Virus record (IMG/VR): IMGVR_UViG_3300021180_000001
Location: 1-54,031 of that record
Direction: 5' to 3' (one strand)
DNA length: 54,031 nt
DNA from: a virus
A model generated the notes under the pieces. The model was not told where the DNA came from, ran no database searches, and was given only the letters and a program-made list of their open reading frames with translations. Position numbers and translations under genes: made by a program. This document shows, piece after piece, positions 43,908 through 50,988 of this stretch (its first letter is position 1; each line of letters opens with the position of its first letter).

Positions 43908-44128
43908 TCTATTTCGATGAATTTGGTTTTGGTGATGGTTTTGACTTTGGTGGTGGCAGTGGCTTTGGCGATAATATTGGAGATGGTTGGGGCTTTGGTG
44001 ATGGATATGTGGTTATGAATAAAAGTTTTGGATGGGGCCTTGGTAACGGTTGTGGAGAAGATAATGGAAATGGCTATGGTGATAGTTACAATGGAGATAA
44101 CGGTGACGGAGACGGACCATGCGATTAA
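43898..44128 (+). CDS. Array member 9
   Basis: The 76-residue protein begins MRLIYFDEFGFGDGFDFG. A non-repeat insert YVVMNKSFGWGLGNG is shared in altered form with member 16. It ends DGPCD in an exact junction. Confidence 0.7.
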   Translation: MRLIYFDEFGFGDGFDFGGGSGFGDNIGDGWGFGDGYVVMNKSFGWGLGNGCGEDNGNGYGDSYNGDNGDGDGPCD

Positions 44129-44358
44129 ATCATTTAGAATATTTTTGCTTTGACTTTTTCCAGGGCTATGGTTTTAAGGATAGTAATTGTCGTGGAAGTG
44201 GTCATGGAAATAGTCATGGAACTGGTTTTGGTGATGGATTGTGTTATGGCCATATTAATGGTAATGGTAATGGGTGCGGTGATGGTTTTAGTGATGGAAA
44301 TGGCTTTGGCGATGGTGAAAATGGAGATGACGGTGATGGAGATGGCGCATGCGATTAA
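44119..44358 (+). CDS. Array member 10
   Basis: The 79-residue protein begins MRLNHLEYFCFDFFQGYGFK. Its pattern GHINGNG-GDGFSDG-GFGDGE-GDDGDGDG is nearly repeated in member 18. It ends DGACD in an exact junction. Confidence 0.7.
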   Translation: MRLNHLEYFCFDFFQGYGFKDSNCRGSGHGNSHGTGFGDGLCYGHINGNGNGCGDGFSDGNGFGDGENGDDGDGDGACD

Positions 44359-44597
44359 TTCATTTCGATGATTTTGGATGTGATGGTTATAGTTTTGGTT
44401 TTGGCGAAGGGTATGGAGTTAAAACTGGTAGCGGATATGGGGACGGTTGGAGATATGGTTATGCTTTTGGAAATGGTTTAGGGGGTGGTTATGGATATGG
44501 ATTTGGTAGTGGTGATGGTGGCATGGATCATGGTGATAGTGGTATGACTTATGGAAATAACTATGGCGATGGATATGGATATGGAGACTTAGTATGA
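44349..44597 (+). CDS. Array member 11
   Basis: The 82-residue protein begins MRLIHFDDFGCDGYSFGFG and has YGYAFGNGLGGGYGYG. It ends YGYGDLV with an ATGA coupling. Confidence 0.7.
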   Translation: MRLIHFDDFGCDGYSFGFGEGYGVKTGSGYGDGWRYGYAFGNGLGGGYGYGFGSGDGGMDHGDSGMTYGNNYGDGYGYGDLV

Positions 44598-44818
44598 GAT
44601 TAAGTAATAATGGTTTTAATCTTAGCTCAGATTGTTTTTATGGATGGAGTGGTAGTGATGGAGCTGGTTGTGGTTATGGGTTTGGTAATGGCGATGGGTG
44701 GGGAGATAGCTGGGAAAGTGGTTTTGGTTTTGGGTATGGTTTTAATGATGGCGATGGTATGGTCTTGAATATGGCTTACGACAGTGGCAATGGAGATGCC
44801 AATATAATATGCGAGTAA
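44594..44818 (+). CDS. Array member 12
   Basis: The 74-residue protein begins MRLSNNGFNLSSDCFYGWSG. It has repeats with Trp (GDGWGDSWESG) and ends ANIICE in a variant junction ATGCGAGTAA. Confidence 0.7.
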   Translation: MRLSNNGFNLSSDCFYGWSGSDGAGCGYGFGNGDGWGDSWESGFGFGYGFNDGDGMVLNMAYDSGNGDANIICE

Positions 44819-45009
44819 GCAATTTAGATGGTGTTGGTAGAGGATATGGATTTAGTGACGGTGATGGTTATGGAGACGGATATGGCTTTGATGGTGATGG
44901 ATATGGCTGTGGCTATGGTTTTGGTGGTGATGGTTTTGGTAAAGGTCATCGATATGGCAATATTTTTAGCGATGATGATGGATATGATTATGAGGATTGG
45001 AACGGATAG
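44809..45009 (+). CDS. Array member 13
   Basis: The 66-residue protein begins MRVSNLDGVGRGYGFSDG in the variant junction. It is very regular (GDGYGDGYGFDGDGYG) and ends YDYEDWNG, breaking the CD rule. Confidence 0.7.
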   Translation: MRVSNLDGVGRGYGFSDGDGYGDGYGFDGDGYGCGYGFGGDGFGKGHRYGNIFSDDDGYDYEDWNG

Positions 45010-45020
45010 GACAGCATAAT

Positions 45021-45257
45021 ATGAAATTAATATATTTTGAAAGTTTTGATTATTGTAGCTGTATTGGTTTCACTGGCTTTGGTGACGGATATGGGTATGG
45101 ATATGGTACTGGTGAGGGAAATGGGCTTAGTGAAGGTCTTACAAATATCTTTGGTAGTAATGGTGATTCATATCGGTATCGATATGGAATAGCATATGCA
45201 ACGCGAGATGGTGATGGTTATGGCATTGGCTATGGAAATGGTTTAGATGATGATTGA
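45021..45257 (+). CDS. Array member 14
   Basis: The 78-residue protein begins MKLIYFESFDYCSCIGFTG; an in-frame ATG 24 bases upstream is possible. It is less repetitive, with a SYRYRYGIAYATRDGDG segment. Confidence 0.6.
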   Translation: MKLIYFESFDYCSCIGFTGFGDGYGYGYGTGEGNGLSEGLTNIFGSNGDSYRYRYGIAYATRDGDGYGIGYGNGLDDD

Positions 45258-45277
45258 TATGGATATGGTGACATAGT

Positions 45278-45394
45278 ATGCAATTAATCCATGGTGATGA
45301 TTATGGAGACGGTTATGGTGATGGCTGGGGAAATGGAAAGATTTGGGGAGATGACAACGATATGGAGATGATGATTATAGGCTTATATCTATGA
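45278..45394 (+). pseudogene. Array member 15, frameshifted remnant
   Basis: It starts at a junction-like ATGCAATTAA (MQLIHGDDYGDGYGDGWG), then leaves the repeat frame near 45362 and stops after 38 residues (MEMMIIGLYL). Downstream DNA keeps array-like composition, so this is a decaying member. Confidence 0.55.
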
Positions 45395-45415
45395 TAATGG
45401 AGATGGCGACATAGC

Positions 45416-45694
45416 ATGCGATTAAATTATTATGATGGCTTTGGATTTGTTTTTGATTGGACTTGTGGCTATGGTTTTGTCGATGGCGATGGCTATGGCT
45501 TTGGTAGTGGGTTTATGGTTCTGAATAAATATTTTATGTGGGGTTATGGTAGCAGTTATGGAGAAGATAATGGAAATGGTTATGGCGATGGATGGGGAGG
45601 TAAACGTGGTTACGGAGATGGAAATGATAACGGTATTGGCGATGGTAATGGAAATGGATTTTGTGACCCAATAGAAATGGCTATAAGATATTAA
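45416..45694 (+). CDS. Array member 16
   Basis: The 92-residue protein begins MRLNYYDGFGFVFDWTCG. FMVLNKYFMWGYGSSYGEDN matches the insert of member 9 (YVVMNKSFGWGLGNGCGEDN). It ends FCDPIEMAIRY, running past the CD position. Confidence 0.7.
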   Translation: MRLNYYDGFGFVFDWTCGYGFVDGDGYGFGSGFMVLNKYFMWGYGSSYGEDNGNGYGDGWGGKRGYGDGNDNGIGDGNGNGFCDPIEMAIRY

Positions 45695-45700
45695 TTTAAT

Positions 45701-45907
45701 ATGCGATTAAATGGCAGCATCTTTATCTTTGGATGTGGTTGGGGTAATGGATTTGGCTACGGCCATAATAATGGCAATGGTCATGGAAATGGTTGTACTT
45801 ATGATAGTTATGCCATAGGAAATAGCTGGGGTGACGGAAGTGGTTTGGGTGACGGCAATAATGACGATGGAAACGGGAATGGAGACGGAAGCACAACATG
45901 GGATTAA
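45701..45907 (+). CDS. Array member 17
   Basis: The 68-residue protein begins MRLNGSIFIFGCGWGNG. The repeats are rich in His and Asn (GHNNGNGHGNG). It ends STTWD in ATGGGATTAA, where one base change alters both genes at once. Confidence 0.7.
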   Translation: MRLNGSIFIFGCGWGNGFGYGHNNGNGHGNGCTYDSYAIGNSWGDGSGLGDGNNDDGNGNGDGSTTWD

Positions 45908-46134
45908 ATTATTTAGATTATTTTTTCTTTGATTTTTACCACGGCTATGGTTTTAAGGATAACCATGGCTATGGAAATAGTCATGGAAATGGCTTGGGTT
46001 ATGGAATTGATTATGGTCATATTAATGGTAATGGTTATGGGGGTGGCGATGGTTTTAGTGATGGATACGGTTTTGGCGATGGTGAAGACGGAGATGACGG
46101 TGATGGAAATGGTAATGGAGACGGTACATATTAA
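45898..46134 (+). CDS. Array member 18
   Basis: The 78-residue protein begins MGLNYLDYFFFDFYHGYGFK. It is a close relative of member 10 through HINGNGYGGGDGFSDG and DGEDGDDGDGNG. It ends NGDGTY. Confidence 0.7.
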   Translation: MGLNYLDYFFFDFYHGYGFKDNHGYGNSHGNGLGYGIDYGHINGNGYGGGDGFSDGYGFGDGEDGDDGDGNGNGDGTY

Positions 46135-46135
46135 T

Positions 46136-46312
46136 ATGCGATTAAATTATTTCCATGACTTTCACTTTATTGGTTCTGGGTATGGCTATGGATTTCATGG
46201 TGGTGATGGTCTTGGAAATGGTATGGGTTATGGAAATAGTGAGGGAGAAGGCTGGGGTGATGGCGAAGAAGATGTTGGTAATTGTGGTGGATGTGGTAAT
46301 ATGGAATGGTGA
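46136..46312 (+). CDS. Array member 19 (last)
   Basis: The 58-residue protein begins MRLNYFHDFHFIGSGYGYG. It has a Cys-containing tail (GNCGGCGNMEW) and no downstream array junction; the next gene is a tiny hydrophobic peptide. Confidence 0.7.
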   Translation: MRLNYFHDFHFIGSGYGYGFHGGDGLGNGMGYGNSEGEGWGDGEEDVGNCGGCGNMEW

Positions 46313-46324
46313 TTTGGAGGTACA

Positions 46325-46378
46325 ATGATTAGCGCGCTTATTTTGCTTATTTTTTTGCTTATAGCATGGAATGCATAA
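46325..46378 (+). CDS. 17-residue hydrophobic peptide
   Basis: MISALILLIFLLIAWNA has a GGAGG site five bases before its ATG, stronger than most sites nearby. It would span or lie in the inner membrane. Its shortness makes it uncertain, but two more small membrane proteins follow, so it may belong to a lysis or membrane-modifying set. Confidence 0.45.
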   Translation: MISALILLIFLLIAWNA

Positions 46379-46395
46379 TAGCATGGGGTGTATAA

Positions 46396-46560
46396 ATGAT
46401 GTTTAATTTTAGTAATTTTGAAATTATTATTGGTTGTATTCTTTTATATTTATGTATGTTCCATTTTATCATGTTACCTTTTATTAAGAAAAGATTTGAA
46501 CTTTCTGAGGCCAGAATTTCAGTTTTAGAATATAAAATTAAACAGATAATGAAAGAATAA
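46396..46560 (+). CDS. Small membrane protein with charged helical tail
   Basis: The 54-residue protein has a hydrophobic segment at about residues 8-30 (IIIGCILLYLCMFHFIML), then KKRFELSEARISVLEYKIKQ. The layout is like a short inner-membrane spanin or accessory protein. It abuts the next start directly (TAAATG). Confidence 0.55.
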   Translation: MMFNFSNFEIIIGCILLYLCMFHFIMLPFIKKRFELSEARISVLEYKIKQIMKE

Positions 46561-46770
46561 ATGAATATTATCAAGTTTTTATTTATATTGATAGCTCAAT
46601 TGTTTATTTTATTTCTTTTGCTTATTGTAGCACGTGTTAGTATAATTAATTATTCCAATATAGAAATGATAAAGGAAAGAATTCACAAAATAGAATTGAA
46701 ATTAGAAAAAGATGATATACAGAGATATAGGGATTTATTCTCACCCATAATAGATATAGATAAGGAGTAA
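46561..46770 (+). CDS. Small membrane protein with coiled tail
   Basis: The 69-residue protein has an N-terminal transmembrane segment (FLFILIAQLFILFLLLIVA), then a charged helix (EMIKERIHKIELKLEKDD). Together with its neighbour it could form a membrane pair, spanin-like or holin-like. No lipobox is visible. Confidence 0.6.
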   Translation: MNIIKFLFILIAQLFILFLLLIVARVSIINYSNIEMIKERIHKIELKLEKDDIQRYRDLFSPIIDIDKE

Positions 46771-46777
46771 ATAGGAA

Positions 46778-47098
46778 ATGAAAGTAAAGGTCTCACAATA
46801 TATGGATTCTCAGAATCCTAGCCATCCATATTATGATACTTTAATTAAAACAATTGGAGATTGGAACATTGTAGAACATTTGGTATTAAGATGTTCGGAA
46901 AAATTGGAAATGATTTTCTTATTAGTTGAGAATGATAACAATTATATGTTTTGTATAGCCTCTTATTTGGGAGTAGGTTTAAATGAACCAGGTCCTTATG
47001 GATTAGAGAAATGGAAATATGAAAATTGTATTAAAGATATAAAAGAAAAAATGATAGAATCAAGAGCACAAAAAAAGGAGCAAGAAAATGTTCATTAG
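46778..47098 (+). CDS. Hypothetical protein
   Basis: The 106-residue alpha/beta protein (IVEHLVLRCSEKLEMIFLLV, NYMFCIASYLGVGLNEPG) ends in a charged helix. It overlaps the next gene by 11 bases. No family recognised. Confidence 0.6.
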   Translation: MKVKVSQYMDSQNPSHPYYDTLIKTIGDWNIVEHLVLRCSEKLEMIFLLVENDNNYMFCIASYLGVGLNEPGPYGLEKWKYENCIKDIKEKMIESRAQKKEQENVH

Positions 47099-47366
47099 TT
47101 TTTTAAAAAATCTCTTTTGTCAGGAAAGTTATAATCCAATTGATGGACTTAAAAAACGTCTTGCGCAAGGATTGGAACTTTTGGAAGATTTGGGAGAACT
47201 TAAGAAAAATTTAGAAAATTCTTATGCAAAAACTTTAGAACAAAATAGGATTAAATATGAAAATCGTAAAGAAGAGCTTAAAAAGTCAGAAGAATGTATA
47301 TATGGAATATTAGAACCGTTGGAGCGTATTATTAAAGAATTTGAAAATATGAATAAGGATAAATGA
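47088..47366 (+). CDS. Coiled-coil protein
   Basis: The 92-residue protein has a short hydrophobic start (MFISFLKNLFC), then heptads to the end. AAGGAG lies in the correct place upstream. Possibly membrane-associated. Confidence 0.6.
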   Translation: MFISFLKNLFCQESYNPIDGLKKRLAQGLELLEDLGELKKNLENSYAKTLEQNRIKYENRKEELKKSEECIYGILEPLERIIKEFENMNKDK

Positions 47367-47369
47367 CAT

Positions 47370-47738
47370 ATGTTTAACTTAAAAGAGGATATAAAACCTT
47401 TTATTAGAATTGTAGAAGGAATATGTGAACTATTTGAAAAAGAGATTTACAAAGAAGATTTACATCTTATTACGAAAATTATGTTAGTGAATATTTTTCT
47501 TGAATTGGAAAGTAAAATTTCGGAAAATTTAGAATTATATCTTCGTATTGATGAAAATGAAGAGATTAAGAAACTCAAAGTAAGAATTAGTAAGATAGAT
47601 ATATATCTTTCTGAATTTGGAATAGAGTTTTCAAAAAAAGCAGAAAATGCAATAAATACGTTATTTTCAGAATTAAATAAAAATAAAGGAAGTTTTGCAA
47701 GTTTAAAAGAAAGTAAAGAAAAGGAGATTATTTATTAA
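47370..47738 (+). CDS. Hypothetical helical protein
   Basis: The 122-residue Glu/Lys/Ile-rich helical protein overlaps the next ATG by one base (TAATG). No motif recognised. Confidence 0.6.
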   Translation: MFNLKEDIKPFIRIVEGICELFEKEIYKEDLHLITKIMLVNIFLELESKISENLELYLRIDENEEIKKLKVRISKIDIYLSEFGIEFSKKAENAINTLFSELNKNKGSFASLKESKEKEIIY

Positions 47739-48088
47739 TGAAAGAAAAATATAAATTGATGTATTCAGTAGATATTATATTTCCAACTACTAAAGACCAT
47801 TTTACGAGATTAGAAGTAGAGGAAGCTGTAAAATCAGATGGACGTATGGCCGCTTGTGATGCTGTGGTATTAGTTAGCATAATTAGATATGATGATAGAA
47901 ATGACTTCGCAATCCTTTCAGGAGATGGAGAAAATAAGAGCCAAAGCCTTCCAGTAGAAGATTGGTTTTCATTGATGGTTTTTGTGGCTCATAAGTTAAA
48001 AGACTATGATTTGACAAAATTGAAGACTGATGAATTGAAAGCTTATCAAACTTTTATGGAGATTTATCATGAACATAATGAACAGTAA
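47738..48088 (+). CDS. Hypothetical protein
   Basis: The 116-residue alpha/beta protein contains SGDGENKSQSLPVEDWFSLM. It is coupled on both sides. No family recognised. Confidence 0.6.
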   Translation: MKEKYKLMYSVDIIFPTTKDHFTRLEVEEAVKSDGRMAACDAVVLVSIIRYDDRNDFAILSGDGENKSQSLPVEDWFSLMVFVAHKLKDYDLTKLKTDELKAYQTFMEIYHEHNEQ

Positions 48089-48395
48089 AAATGGGTTTTT
48101 ATCTATCGAGATTCTTGGTAAGGAAAATAAAGAATTTTTCTGGGTAAGAATCCTTACTGCAGAACATATAGATTATGAAAATATTGGAAGGAAAGTTATG
48201 AAAGGATGGATTCCAGTCCCCGTAGATTTAGCAAATTATTATCTTATGGAAGATACTTGTAAATCTCTTCAAAATAATATAGATGTAACTATTAAGGACA
48301 ATATGTTTTATGGTAGTAATAGTATGATTCTATTTACTAGAAATACTGAAATAGGCAATGAAGAAAGATTAGTTCAGCTTCATTTATTAGAATAG
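48069..48395 (+). CDS. WxR/GW-family accessory protein 1
   Basis: The 108-residue protein has a GGAG site seven bases before the ATG. FFWVRILTAEHIDYENIG followed by KGWIPVP matches the pattern of the head-operon protein at 4681 and the next gene. A second strand NSMILFTRNTEIG aligns with GLVCMERPKEIG there. It is probably a diverged copy of a structural-operon gene. Confidence 0.55.
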   Translation: MNIMNSKNGFLSIEILGKENKEFFWVRILTAEHIDYENIGRKVMKGWIPVPVDLANYYLMEDTCKSLQNNIDVTIKDNMFYGSNSMILFTRNTEIGNEERLVQLHLLE

Positions 48396-48414
48396 CTTGA
48401 AAAGGAGATAGAAA

Positions 48415-49029
48415 ATGAGTGATGATATAAATATACAATTAGATTTAATTAATAAAGAATTAATAGAAGATGAAGAGCAATTTTTGAATAATCCACTTAA
48501 TCCTTATCCTTACCAATTAAATATATTGCCATTCTCACCTGAAAATGAACTTGGATGGGTTAGAACAAGTTTAAAAGATGAAGCTAATCCTCAAAATCTA
48601 GAAAGAGCTATTCAAGAAGGATGGGTTCCTATTTCTGATGAGACGACGCAGTTTCATGAAATAGCAGGGAAATTGGGATTAACTGAAGATTCTTTTAAAG
48701 AGCTTGCGAAAAATCCTCATATCTCTTTTAAAGATGGATTCATTAGAACCAAAGATTCTATTCTATGCATAAGAAAGAAAAGAGAGCAGAAGGTTCATGA
48801 ATATCGTTTACTTTTTGGACAAACTACGGCGGCAGGATTAATACATGCAGAATTAAGCTATAATGAAGAAACTGATTGTATTGAATTGCTTACAGCTCCA
48901 TATAATGGAGAGTTTAGAGTAGATTTAAAAAATATGACAACATCTGTATTATATTCCGCAAAAGAATTATCTGAACAAATGCCAGAAGTAGATAGAATCC
49001 TTGAACCTTTTATGGAAAAACTTCCATAA
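48415..49029 (+). CDS. WxR/GW-family accessory protein 2
   Basis: The 204-residue protein has ELGWVRTSLKDEANPQNLERA, then QEGWVPIS, then DSILCIRKKREQ, the same three-part pattern as 4681 and 48069. The C-terminal 80 residues are a new beta-rich domain. AAGGAG precedes the ATG. A terminator follows. Confidence 0.6.
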   Translation: MSDDINIQLDLINKELIEDEEQFLNNPLNPYPYQLNILPFSPENELGWVRTSLKDEANPQNLERAIQEGWVPISDETTQFHEIAGKLGLTEDSFKELAKNPHISFKDGFIRTKDSILCIRKKREQKVHEYRLLFGQTTAAGLIHAELSYNEETDCIELLTAPYNGEFRVDLKNMTTSVLYSAKELSEQMPEVDRILEPFMEKLP

Positions 49030-49036
49030 AAAAATA

Positions 49037-49057
49037 GCCCTGATGAGGAACCAGGGC
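49037..49057 (+). terminator. Terminator hairpin
   Basis: GCCCTG (49037-49042) pairs with CAGGGC (49052-49057) around a nine-base loop, followed by AT-rich sequence. It separates the accessory operon from the regulator gene. Confidence 0.6.
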
Positions 49058-49127
49058 CAAATATTTTATAAGGAACCACGGTCAATGATAAACTATATTA
49101 AATATTTATGCAAGGGGTTTTGAAATT

Positions 49128-49793
49128 GTGAATATGAATTCGGAAGAATATTGGAAAAAGTATTATGAAAGTTTGATTGATGACAAAGATAAGTCATTCA
49201 AAGATATTCTTGAGAAAGAAAATTCAGTTAATTTGCTTATTGGAAGAACAGAAAAGGAAGTTCAAGATAATTTACCAATAGAAGACCAGGAGATTGGTGA
49301 TGGTATATCATTATCTTCTATGGCACATCCGAGAAATATTTCCTATTTACGGAACAACAAAAATAAAGACTTTAATGATGATAGTTTAGAAGTTTTAGAA
49401 TTTGATATGGATATTGAATTTCTAACTACTGATTTTGAATTGTCAGAGCTTGAAAATTGTGAATTTTTAAAGAAAAGAAAAGAAGTTCTAAAATTTGAAA
49501 ATAAACTTTGTAAAAGATTCTCACAACTTGGAATTAGTTATCAAAAATTCTTATCTTTATTAATTTGTGCTAAGATGATATGTAAACAAAAATCTATAAT
49601 TCCTGTTATTTCAGAAATAACAAACATATGTCACAGAAATATTTTATTTCATCTATCAGAATTAGGAGAACTTGGATTCTTAATAAAGCATGGCTTGAAT
49701 GGAAAATGGGGAGAATATGAAATAACTCCTACAGGAACAGAAATATTAAACAAAGGTATTAAGATTTGGAGGGAAATTAATGAAGAAGATTAA
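49128..49793 (+). CDS. Winged-helix regulator
   Basis: The 221-residue protein uses a GTG start ten bases after AAGGGG; an ATG two codons later is possible. Residues about 125-218 look like a winged helix: VISEITNICHRNILFHLSEL, GFLIKHG and YEITPTGTEILNKG. The N-terminal 120 residues are acidic. Standing near the terminase end, it may control late genes or be an unusual small terminase. Confidence 0.6.
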   Translation: MNMNSEEYWKKYYESLIDDKDKSFKDILEKENSVNLLIGRTEKEVQDNLPIEDQEIGDGISLSSMAHPRNISYLRNNKNKDFNDDSLEVLEFDMDIEFLTTDFELSELENCEFLKKRKEVLKFENKLCKRFSQLGISYQKFLSLLICAKMICKQKSIIPVISEITNICHRNILFHLSELGELGFLIKHGLNGKWGEYEITPTGTEILNKGIKIWREINEED

Positions 49794-50301
49794 ATTTACT
49801 AAAGAAAACATAAAGGCTGTTAAAAAACGTATTGTTTCGACTGATTCATCAGTTATTCTTAAGAAAGAGCAGAAAAAAAAGGTTAAAGTTAGCAAGGACC
49901 TTAGTGATGCTGTTGACCATGGAATAGGAAGTTATAAAAATAAATCTTCTAAAAAACATATAGAAAATTCTAAAAGGATTGAAAAAGAAAATAATATTCT
50001 TCGGGAACAAATTATCAAATATTTAGAAGCTAATTCACATAAATATTATATTTTCATGAGTTCTCCTTCTGCTTTTATAGTTGGAAAAAGTCAAAAATTA
50101 ACTACTTATTCAGTCAATGAAAATAGTGTTTTTATGCCTCGTGAGCATAAAGAGACTAAAAGTTATTTAACTTTAATATTAATATATTATGGAAATATGA
50201 TTTATTCAATAAAAGATAAGTTAGAAAATACACTTATTGACTTAGGTTGTGAAGTTGTTCATATTAGGTCAAGTAGTGAGATTCATCCTAAACTGGAATA
50301 A
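49780..50301 (+). CDS. Basic hypothetical protein
   Basis: The 173-residue protein overlaps the regulator by 14 bases. The N-terminal 75 residues are very Lys-rich, followed by an alpha/beta domain (YYIFMSSPSAFIVGKSQ, YLTLILIYYGNMIYS). No family recognised. Confidence 0.6.
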   Translation: MKKIKFTKENIKAVKKRIVSTDSSVILKKEQKKKVKVSKDLSDAVDHGIGSYKNKSSKKHIENSKRIEKENNILREQIIKYLEANSHKYYIFMSSPSAFIVGKSQKLTTYSVNENSVFMPREHKETKSYLTLILIYYGNMIYSIKDKLENTLIDLGCEVVHIRSSSEIHPKLE

Positions 50302-50303
50302 AT

Positions 50304-50621
50304 ATGTTGGAGCTTAGACTTAAACCACTTACCGGAAATATGCCTTCTGATGAAGAGGAAGAACGGGCCTTAAAAGAAATAAGAGCCGCCTATGAAGAAT
50401 ATGAAAGATTATTAGAAAAATTAGAAAATTTAAAGTCTAAATATGGACAAACCATTTGTAAGCAACCTATTGCCATTTCATATGAAGATGTTAAACAAGC
50501 TGAAGATGAGTTAAAAATCTCAATAAGTAAATTTGATGAGTTAACTAATAAAAATCCATATACCTGGAATAAAGAATTTTGGAATATTATTAATCGAGAG
50601 AAAAAAAGATTTACAGTTTGA
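50304..50621 (+). CDS. Coiled-coil protein, possible small terminase
   Basis: The 105-residue protein is strongly helical (residues 18-45 EEEERALKEIRAAYEEYERL), with a second helix at about 65-85. It is the last gene before the non-coding region and the large terminase, so a packaging role is possible but unproven. Confidence 0.5.
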   Translation: MLELRLKPLTGNMPSDEEEERALKEIRAAYEEYERLLEKLENLKSKYGQTICKQPIAISYEDVKQAEDELKISISKFDELTNKNPYTWNKEFWNIINREKKRFTV

Positions 50622-50638
50622 AATAATATGGCATAATA

Positions 50639-50732
50639 TTAAATTCTTCTAAAGGTTTGGTTTGCAATCTCCTTCCTTTAGGAGGAAGGTCCATATTTCT
50701 TATCTTAGTTGGTTATGTGGGATTTATGGACC
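50639..50732 (+). ncRNA. Structured element copy 1 (candidate RNA)
   Basis: It starts TTAAATTC and contains a CCTTCC/GGAAGG hairpin, then GGTCCATA pairing with TATGGACC across a loop of about 30 bases. It shares most of its sequence with copy 2 but has about 16 extra bases in the second loop. An AT-rich promoter-like stretch precedes it, and GGGCCC followed by a T-run lies downstream. Confidence 0.55.
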
Positions 50733-50789
50733 ATCATTTAAGATTCTCATAATCTGGGCCCTTTTTTATTTCATTCATTCTTGAAATTA

Positions 50790-50817
50790 CCGTTTGGAAC
50801 TCGATAATTCCAAACGG
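50790..50817. terminator. Perfect ten-pair hairpin
   Basis: CCGTTTGGAA and TTCCAAACGG flank an eight-base loop, between the two structured elements. No T-run follows, so a protein site or processing signal is as likely as a terminator. Confidence 0.5.
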
Positions 50818-50859
50818 AACCATCATAAACATATACTTACATATCAAAATATAGTATTA

Positions 50860-50941
50860 TGTTAAATTCCCCTAAGGTTGGCTTTGATAACTCCTTTCCT
50901 TGGGCGAAAGGTCCATATTTCTTATAGGATTTATGGACCAT
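50860..50941 (+). ncRNA. Structured element copy 2 (candidate RNA)
   Basis: Homologous to copy 1, with hairpin CCTTTC/GAAAGG where copy 1 has CCTTCC/GGAAGG, a compensatory change of one pair. The GGTCCATA/TATGGACC stem is kept exactly. The preceding AT-rich stretch (TACATATCAAAATATAGTA) is also similar to one before the gene at 51137. Confidence 0.55.
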
Positions 50942-50988
50942 AATTAATTCCAAGTTAAAACTGATATTTTTAACTACGAGTTTTATTG

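Larger units (their letters stand above)
41197..46312 (+). repeat. Tandem array of Gly/Tyr/Asp/Asn-rich small genes
   Basis: Nineteen short genes in about 5 kb encode peptides of the type NGDGYGDGYG. Most begin MRL followed by an aromatic/acidic stretch, and many end with CD and a stop. Neighbours often overlap in the 10-base string ATGCGATTAA, which is both the end of one gene (TGC GAT TAA) and the start of the next (ATG CGA TTA). The sense strand is rich in G, T and A and poor in C. Two ordinary genes (41663 and 42147) interrupt it. Confidence 0.9.

Noticed and set aside
41197-46312. CRISPR array
   Set aside because: Repeats are short, irregular and coding, without fixed-length spacers or cas genes.
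41197-46312. RTX calcium-binding repeats
   Set aside because: The GGxGxDxU nonapeptide register is not kept; the Tyr/Asn pattern differs.
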